This document shows positions 57,491-64,000 of a stretch of DNA of 64,000 nucleotides, in pieces. The position numbers were made by a program, and so were the translations under genes. Below the pieces are notes generated by a model, which had not been told where the DNA came from, made no database searches, and saw only the letters and a list, made by a program, of their open reading frames with translations. Each line of letters begins with the position of its first letter. The stretch's first letter is position 1. The stretch spans positions 1 to 64,000 of the forward strand of contig JAWZYV010013268.1 of assembly GCA_038373885.1 (NCBI GenBank). Direction: 5' to 3'. This DNA comes from Cheiracanthium punctorium (Eukaryota > Arthropoda > Arachnida > Araneae > Cheiracanthiidae).

Positions 57491-58975
57491 TAGATATTTT
57501 AAGTGCCATATTTGGTGATATATGTCTTAAAATCACCAGTTTTGGTGACATTTGGCGCAGTTTTGAGGGATGCACACGACCGTCGCCGGACCATTAATTA
57601 ATTACATAGTAGTATATTATACAATATACCGTATATACATAAAACTTAGAAATATATAATGTGATAAATATCGTTTTTGTACATAATTGCATTTAAGTAA
57701 TAATACTTAAACTGGTACTAAAATTAAGTAATAATAATCAAATGAATGAAATTTAAGAATTTTAGTACATATAAAAAATGAAGTAACAACTACACGAGAT
57801 CTAAACATGGCACACCAAGTTCACCTGCTGCTTGTTGTGATGAATTTTAATCATTATTACATTTTCTCTCATATTTAATCTCCCATTTTTGAAAGTGTCT
57901 TCTTTAAAGAACAGTTTTCCAATTAATTCTAGTAATTTAACATTCTAAAATGTTGTTATAAAACACTAAGTTTTAGCCACCGTAAATTTGAAGCGAACTA
58001 TTTAATTAAATAGCAATTAAATTTTATATGTGGAATTTATCGTTTTATAGGGGTAGTCATTAAAAACTCCAAATAACAGGCTTTTTGTTTTATGAAGACG
58101 ATAATACAGTGCTAATGGCTTTTTTGTTTAAAGCATTTTGCAAAACTCATGATAAAAGAGTCTATTAAATATTGAATTTCAATTCATTCCCATAAACTTT
58201 AAACGATAAACACATAAACAAATCTGAGCAACTTCGAAAAACAGTAATCCTATGAGGAATTTATTTATTTTATTTATATATTTTTTGAAAAAAGCTTACT
58301 AAACAAAAAACTGCAAGACTATAATTTATTATGAGTATATATATTTGTACATACATGATATTGAAAATGTTAGGAAAACAGCTAAAACTGCATCCCCCCC
58401 CTTTATTTTTCACAGATTTTTACGTTTCACCAACATATTGTCTCACATATAAAAGCCGGTTGAAGTGGAGTTTCTCTGCCAAAATATTGATGCCATTCTT
58501 CATTCTACAAATACAAATTATCGTTTGCAGTTAGATGCAATATTTTCCAGCTTCGAAATACTCGAGAAATAAAAATTATTGTGTACTATAAATCAATGAA
58601 CTATACAGGCTCTTAAGAAATTTACTTAGGTGTTGTTTGAAATCGTGAATTTAAAGGTTTGGCCGTAAACTTTCTCAACAGTTTTGGTTTCTTCAATATT
58701 GCGATGCATGCATTTCTTTAAGATGTTTTTACAAGCCTGTTCCTCGCATTGCAAGTGCAAAATCGAAGATGTTACTTGACAGTAAAATTAATGTTTCTTG
58801 CACCTTTAAATTAGATCAAAATAGTACGCAGGAAACCCATTTTTGCAAGTTCGTATATACGTAAAGGCAAAGAAAAAGTTTTAATTGCTAAAAAAGTGTC
58901 TTGAAAAATGTGTAAAAAACGTTTATTTTAATCGTTTAGGGTATTACTGCTTTTTTGGTGTCACTATCTTTTAAA
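57491..58975. other. No gene recognised
   Basis: AT-rich DNA; a short C run at 58394-58401. No supported feature. Confidence 0.55.
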
Positions 58976-58977
58976 TA

Positions 58978-59654
58978 CGAGGCGTATTCGGAAAGTAAGT
59001 TCCGTTTTGAAAAAAAAATAGTAATGTTTTTTTTCAAGCCAATTTTATTTTTACGTGAAAGAGCATACCTTAAAGTATTTTTCTATAGTTTCCACCAATG
59101 TTCAAACACTTGTCATAGCGGGTTACCAGTTTTTCCATACCTCCTTCATGGAAACTTCCCGCCAATGACGATAACCACGACTCCACAGCATTTTTAATTT
59201 CATCGTCGGATTAAAAGAGCTGTCCGCCTAGATCGCGCTTCTTGTCCAGGAGCTAGTGATAGTCGGACGGCACCAAGTCCAGGCTGTACGGCAGGTGATC
59301 AAATTGCTCCGAAGGAAAGTGCTGACTCATGTTTTGAATGTCACCAGCAGTATGAGACCGAACATTGTCATGGAGCAACACAATTCCTTTACTGAGCATT
59401 CCTGTACATTTGTTTTGAATTGCAAGCCGCAGTTTGCTTCGCCGTAGTAGTGGTTATCGTCATTGGCGGGAAGTTTCTATGAAGGAGGTATGGAAAAGCT
59501 GGTAACCCGCAACGATAAGTGTTTGAACATTGTCGGAAACTATGTAGAAAAACAGTTTAAGGCATGCTGTTTCATGTAAAGATAAAATTGGCTTGAAATT
59601 TTTTTTTTACTAATTTTTAATTCAAAACGGAACTTACTTTCCGAATACACCTAG
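58978..59654 (-). mobile_element. Foldback mariner derivative with two 3' ends
   Basis: The ends GGCGTATTCGGAAAGTAAGT and ACTTACTTTCCGAATACACC are inverted mariner-type repeats flanked by TA (58976-58977, 59655-59656). The arms are far longer than mariner TIRs, about 200 bp each (58978-59182 and about 59447-59654). Each contains the 3' end of the transposase gene plus the 3' UTR, so the right arm is an inverted copy of the gene's tail. The centre keeps a minus-strand transposase fragment. Confidence 0.85.
59070..59400 (-). pseudogene. Mariner transposase C-terminal half (DD34D type), broken
   Basis: On the minus strand: GIVLLHDNVRSHTA, then SEQFDHLPYSLDLVPSDYH, a stop, LLDKKRDLGGQLF, a stop, SDDEIKNAVESWLSSLAGSF and KLVTRYDKCLNIGGNYRK before the natural stop at 59070-59072. 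The D of HDN and the D of PSDYH have exactly 34 residues between them, the mariner DD34D spacing. The N-terminal DNA-binding half and first catalytic D are missing, and two in-frame stops occur. It is therefore dead, but fairly young by its readability. Confidence 0.9.
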
Positions 59655-59718
59655 TATTTTCCAAGTACTTGTTTTTACCACCATATATTATCACTATGAA
59701 TTAATAAATATGTTTTCA

Positions 59719-59940
59719 GGGAGCCGGTGGCTTAGAGGTTAAGGGTCTGTCTAACTCTGCGGTAATAGTTTAAGCGTAAAGTCGTGGATTCGATTCCCAC
59801 TCGCACCTTCGTTCTTTGAATTTCCTTTTTATGTTCTGGTAAAAACTTGTATTGGGTTGTCCCTTTTAATCGACGTGGTTTTATAATCCGCTTCTTTGAA
59901 TCAAGCACACAACAACGAAAATAAATGTCCCAAAGTAGAA
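59719..59940 (+). mobile_element. tRNA-derived SINE, family S6
   Basis: GGAGCCGGTGGCTTAGAGGT, TAAGGGTCTG (A box) and GGATTCGATTCCCACTCGCACC (B box) with a long insert between, as in Leu/Ser-type tRNAs with a long variable arm. The two acceptor halves do not pair well, so it is not a tRNA gene. The body continues to about 59940, where the next element's target duplication begins. No target duplication of its own was resolved. Confidence 0.7.
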
Positions 59941-60179
59941 CAGCAATAACAACCAAGGGCGGTTCTAGAGTTGCAGTCTGGGAGGGGTAATGATATTTTA
60001 TAATCTAAAATAAATTCAGTCTCAGAGTAGGATTGACTCCTGGGGGGGGGGGGGGGGTTACACAATGGAAAGGGGACCCTTATGACTGCACAATACACTT
60101 CATATCTGTAAACTAGCTGAAGCAGCCGTTCTTCGCACGGAATGGATATTGTCAAAACCAACAAATACAAATGAAAATA

Positions 60180-60498
60180 GTCCCGCAGTGGTCTGGGCGC
60201 TCAACTCCGTTCCTATAAGAACACAGCAAGTGAAGCAGCATCCGGCCTGGCCAGTGCTCGGAAGGGTGAATACCCTCTCGACTCGTCCGCTGTCGGACCC
60301 TGTACGCTCGTGGGAGTTGGTGCACGTAAAATCCGTCGAGGCTCCAATGTTGTTAAACGATACCTCTGGGGGTACCGATTTCAGGTGGTGGTTGGTCCCT
60401 CATCTGGAATCGGTTCAAAATTAGGCACCAACAAGTAGAAGTCCAGCCCTCTCGGGGACAATGGCATCCCTCTTTCCATGGAGACGACAACAACAACA
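60180..60498 (+). mobile_element. SINE family S3, complete young copy
   Basis: 319 bp, starting GTCCCGCAGTGGTCTGGGCG (A-box-like) and ending in a (CAA)n tail. Flanked by identical 13-bp ACAAATGAAAATA at 60167-60179 and 60499-60511. The insertion interrupts the 5' part of the family-B Helentron-like element, whose sequence resumes exactly after the duplication when compared with the 36470-35870 copy. Confidence 0.9.
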
Positions 60499-60810
60499 AC
60501 AAATGAAAATAAGTAAATAAATATCAAACAAATTTTGGTTATACATCTAATCGCCTATAAAAACAGTTTTATAATATTCATCAGGCATAGTCTAACTATA
60601 CTTGATTTTTTTTTTTAATACTGTTTGGAAAGTGCATCATATTCCCCGCGTATTTGTCCTCTTGTTCTTCAAAATTGAAATCTATGTTAAAATCGCCTAA
60701 TCCCCGCCATGCATATTCTAACTATACTTCACCTTTATTTACTCGAATATAGACACCAATATTCCCATTAAATAAACAATAGGGTTAGGCAATTTCTCGA
60801 CAAAGATGGT

Positions 60811-61071
60811 TGTGTTTTGTTGTGTTGTGGGATTACCGCCGATTAGCAACGCTCGGGCTCTAGGCCAAGGGCGGGGTGCCCTCCCTTGGCCTAGAGCCCG
60901 TTCTTTCTAAGGAGCCGTCTTTCTAAGGGGTCCTAACTTGTATTTACGCTAAGTACCGGAGGAAACCACGCAAAATTCCGAACGGTTAAGTCGGCGGACG
61001 TGACCTAGTTTTGAACCAGGCATCTTCCGTCTCCCAGCTCAGCGTGTTATGCGCTTGGCCACTGTTGGGCA
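60811..61071 (-). mobile_element. SINE family S1, complete young copy
   Basis: The minus strand reads AGTGGCCAAGCGCATAACAC (A box region), GCCTGGTTCAAAACTAGG (B box) and CTTAACCGTTCGGAATTTTG, then GCGTAAATACAAGTTAGGAC and an (AACA)-rich tail. Identical 15-bp CTCGACAAAGATGGT at 60796-60810 and 61072-61086. An internal inverted phrase (GGGCTCTAGGCCAAGGGC against CCCTTGGCCTAGAGCCC) forms a hairpin near the tail. Confidence 0.93.
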
Positions 61072-62371
61072 CTCGACAAAGATGGTAGATATCGCTTCGC
61101 GGACTTATTTCTTCTATGCCAATTTTCGTGATACATCATCAAAAATGGCAAACCTTGGGGATTTTTCTTGTTTAATCTGGCAACCCTTGAAACTTGATTC
61201 ACCTTTCACCAGGTAGACAAAAATCTTTGTCCGGAAATTAACAGCACCCAAGAGCTAAATATTACGTAAAAAACACCTTTTTTGTCAACTTACCCTTTAT
61301 AATGGTCGATTTTTTAAAAAATTTGAAAAAGATTTTAATGAATTTGTGTTTGTTACATTAACTCTGAAAAACTCTGAAAATGACTGCTATGCATTCGTGT
61401 TAGCCACAAAATTCTTGCTCTAAAATGTAGCTATCTCTTTTTCGCTTTGAGATATGATGGAAATTTTTGACCCCCCCTTATCCCCGTTATGATGCGAATT
61501 CTAAAAAAAAACCTGAAAATAATTTTAAGACATTTGTGTTCACTATATTTTTAAGCAAGAATTTTAGGCTATCTCTTCTTCCTCTGACATATGAAGGGAA
61601 ATGTGAAAAGAACGTTTTGGCCCCTTACACCCACTTGGGTGTGAATTCTAAAACATCCTCAAACAGATTTTTAGGCATCCTTGTTCGCTACATTCTAAAG
61701 GAAGAATTTTATGACTATCCCTATTTCCATTTGAGATATGATGGAAAATTCGAAAATAACGTTTTGGCCCCTTATCTCCCTTTTCATGCGCATTCTAAAG
61801 AGCCCAAACGAATTTTAAGCATTTCTATTCCCTATACCTTTAAGCAAGAATTTTAAAGCTATCTTTTTTTTTCCTCTCATATATCAAGAGAAATGTGAAA
61901 AGAACGTTTTGGATCCTTAACCCCCGTTTGGATACGAATTTTTAAAAACCTTGAGAACAATTTTTAGGTGTTGCTGTTAGTTGCATTTTAAAACAAGAAT
62001 TTTAGGGCCATCTCTTTTTTTCCTCTGACATGAGATATGAAAGGAAATGTAAAATAACGTTTTGGCCCCTTAAGCCCGTTTGGATGCGAATTCTAAAAAC
62101 CCCCAAAACAACTTTTAGGTATCTGTGTTGTTACACTTTAAAGAAAGAATTGTACGGCTATCTCTTTTTAACACTGATTTATGAAGGGAAACGTGAAAAG
62201 AACGTTTTGGCCTACATCCCTGTCTGGGTTCGAATTTTTAAAAATCACTTCTTAAATGACGCCTCGGGCACGAAAGCTACAAGCTCCTAATCAAAATTTC
62301 ATGTCTGTACCTCCAGTAGATTTGGCTGGGAGATGATCGTCAGTCAGGACATCTTCCTTTATATATGAAGA

Positions 62372-62455
62372 TAAAATGTTTAATTAATCATCAAATGTGA
62401 AATAAATGTTTAATTAATCATCAAATGTGAAATAAATGTTTAATTAATCACATAA
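62372..62455. repeat. 30-bp tandem repeat, about 2.7 copies
   Basis: AAATGTTTAATTAATCATCA then AATGTGAAAT, units starting at about 62374, 62404 and 62434, practically identical. It lies just outside the end of the family-B element, within the host hAT MITE. Confidence 0.92.
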
Positions 62456-62682
62456 TTAATGAATTATGTAAATACTGAAAATAATAACCTTGCATCTTTG
62501 CCCCCCATCAATCAAAATTATTGTTATATTTGAAGAGTTCCTATGTTTGCCATGTAGTGTTATTTGTTTATTTCACTCCAGTGAATCCCCATACAGAATT
62601 GTTTTTTACTTTTGTTTTCAAAATCCTAGGAGGGGTAATTACCCCCATTACCCCCCCCCGAAAAACCGCCAATGATAACAAC

Positions 62683-64000
62683 ATAAATTAAGTTTTTAAG
62701 TAAAATTCTTCTTAATGTCGAGGGAAAAACTCTTTAAATGAAATTATTAAGAACAAATTATTAGATTCCTAGTAAAGTTTTCATTAAGTTTGAAACATTG
62801 TAAAGTTATTTTCAAATATTTTCCAAATTCTAAATCCAAATAGTCAAATTATTATAAACTACGAGTTATCATAGCAAATTATTTCTAGTGGTCTTTTAAA
62901 TTATTTACCGTGGCAATATGGAATAGCATGAAATATCAATAGACAATGCGAAATTATTTTTTTAAAAACCGTGTATTCTGGAAACAAATATATGTTTTAT
63001 TGTTATTTATTTCTTTTACAAGGCATAATATAAAAATAACTCTTTTGTTCAATATATGGAATTGTTTATTTTATGAATTTTTCCAAGTAGGACTGTATAT
63101 CAACCGACAGCATTTCTTAACAATTTTACGATGCAAACATAATTCACTTTTTTTCTTCCAAAAATAACTTCGGAATTTATTGATCTGTTTCATTTTTTCT
63201 TTATTGTAAGACATGTATGTACAGAAAGTCGTGATGTTTGGCATTTACGTCTTCCGTCTACTTCTTTTTTTTTACTTTCCCTGACTTATTAATTGCTTTC
63301 AAGTTTTGCTTGCGAGTGAATTACGATTAGCGTAGTCGTATAAAGAAAGAAAAATTTTATTTAATTTTTGTTGAAATCTGATGCAAATAAGAAATCGTTG
63401 AATATTTATGTGCATGTACTTCATTTTTCTGAAACATTAAACAAACATTAAGCAACATAAAAATAAATGACATGAAACTTTTGAGTTTTTGGGAGGCTTA
63501 ATTTATTTTATGTTCGCGTAACTTTGGAATAGCTTTTGCGAATATGTTTAGTCTTATGCGATATAATGCAAAAACTAGTACCCGTATACATTCATGTCTC
63601 CAAATGCTTAACACAAAAAAATATTTTGCATTCAGTTGCTGTAAAAACATAAATATGTGACATAACTTTTTTTTAAAAAAACCATATACGTGATACAAAG
63701 ATCATTTTAAGAGCTCAATGAAACACTTCTTCTACAGGGAAAAAATAAGTAATCTCTGCAAACGATGGCAAATCCTCCCGGGCTCCAGATGCCAAGTCTT
63801 GAAAAATACAAGATAAATTCGTATTATTTTGATTGATTTACTTTTTGTTAAAAATATTTAACGGAGTATAATATTTTATTCACTTTTATGAGGCAAATTG
63901 TTGTTGTTACATATGGCTAAAAAGAAACTCAGTCCATTAACATCTAGCCACTGGCATAAACATCCAAAATACAAACAAATATTTTAAGTATATTTGTATT
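62683..64000. other. No gene recognised
   Basis: AT-rich to the window end. Frames at 62946-63167 and 63498-63698 (minus) lack motifs. Confidence 0.55.

Larger units (their letters stand above)
60113..62372 (+). mobile_element. Helentron/HINE-like family B element with two nested SINEs
   Basis: Starts CTAGCTGAAGCAGCCGTTCT with a CCGTTCTTCGCACGG hairpin-like sequence and ends TTTATATATGAAGAT. A unique 5' part (60113-61380, broken by SINEs at 60180-60498 and 60811-61071) is followed by about six tandem units of 138-150 bp, anchored on GCTATCTCT at 61430, 61568, 61713, 61858, 62007 and 62157. A 3' part with CGGGCACGAAAGCTACAAGC and GTCAGTCAGGACATCTTCC follows. It shares ends and plan, but not core sequence, with the family-A copies at 15290, 22678 and 24461. 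A 129-codon frame (61467-61856) crosses the repeats and is not a gene. Confidence 0.7.
59954..62674. mobile_element. hAT MITE split by a Helentron-like element
   Basis: Left CAAGGGCGGTTCTAG and right CGAAAAACCGCCAATG are inverted ends flanked by identical 8-bp ATAACAAC (59946-59953 and 62675-62682). GGGAGGGGTAATGA near the left and TAGGAGGGGTAATTACCCCC near the right are further shared phrases, the right one being itself palindromic. Without the insertion the element would be about 460 bp. It contains poly-G (60042-60057) and poly-C tracts. Confidence 0.85.

Noticed and set aside
59719..59806. Possible tRNA gene (Leu/Ser type)
   Set aside because: Good A and B boxes, but the acceptor ends do not pair and an unusual insert lies between; better explained as a SINE head.
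61467..61856. 129-codon plus-strand frame, the second longest in the window
   Set aside because: It runs through consecutive copies of the family-B core repeat, giving a repeated peptide (NVLAPY); repeat periods are not kept in frame across the array and there is no start context.

Overview
The window reads as eukaryotic intergenic or intronic DNA. It is AT-rich, has long homopolymer runs, tRNA-derived SINEs and many Tc1/mariner, hAT, pogo/Tigger and TTAA-type DNA transposon remnants, and it shows no operon-like gene packing. I infer an arthropod, most likely an arachnid such as a spider: the intact Tc1 transposase and the mix of SINEs with mariner and hAT elements resemble repeats common in spider genomes. 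No host gene could be recognised. The only full-length, undamaged protein gene is the Tc1-family transposase at 11891-12931. Nearly all other open frames of 60-130 codons are chance frames or lie inside repeats.

Layout. 1-10000: mostly unrecognised AT-rich DNA with an 80-bp duplication, an old degenerate tandem repeat, two SINE copies, a TTAA-flanked MITE and two hammerhead-ribozyme-like motifs. 10007-17422: a decayed hAT element with matching ends and a near-perfect 8-bp target duplication. It still holds a minus-strand BED-finger start exon and has been invaded by the intact Tc1 element, a hAT MITE, a Tigger-like element and a Helentron-like tandem-repeat element. 18490-31830: SINEs, then a broken minisatellite invaded by a head-to-tail pair of the same Helentron-like elements, a mariner-type MITE and a TTAA element with a 119-bp palindrome. 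32357-47900: AT microsatellites, a foldback, SINEs, a reverse Helentron-like fragment, several long-inverted-repeat MITEs, a near-identical 332-bp-period duplication and a decayed Tc1 copy. 49300-64000: a complete SINE with a 15-bp target duplication, twin 403-bp mariner MITEs, Tigger and mariner/IS630-type transposase ruins, a foldback mariner derivative, and a four-level nest (hAT MITE containing a Helentron-like element containing two SINEs) whose SINE and hAT target duplications are exact.

The most interesting structures are: (i) the Helentron/HINE-like family with internal 145-156-bp tandem units, a terminal hairpin, inverted subterminal repeats and a GACA-rich microsatellite, which matches the architecture of DINE-1 and mollusc pearl elements; (ii) three dispersed loci sharing a flank that carry decayed hammerhead-ribozyme cores; (iii) the insertion histories that can be read from exact target-site duplications. 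Nothing here forms a pathway. The annotation is a transposon stratigraphy. Family calls rest on termini, target duplications and protein motifs read by eye and not on database searches.
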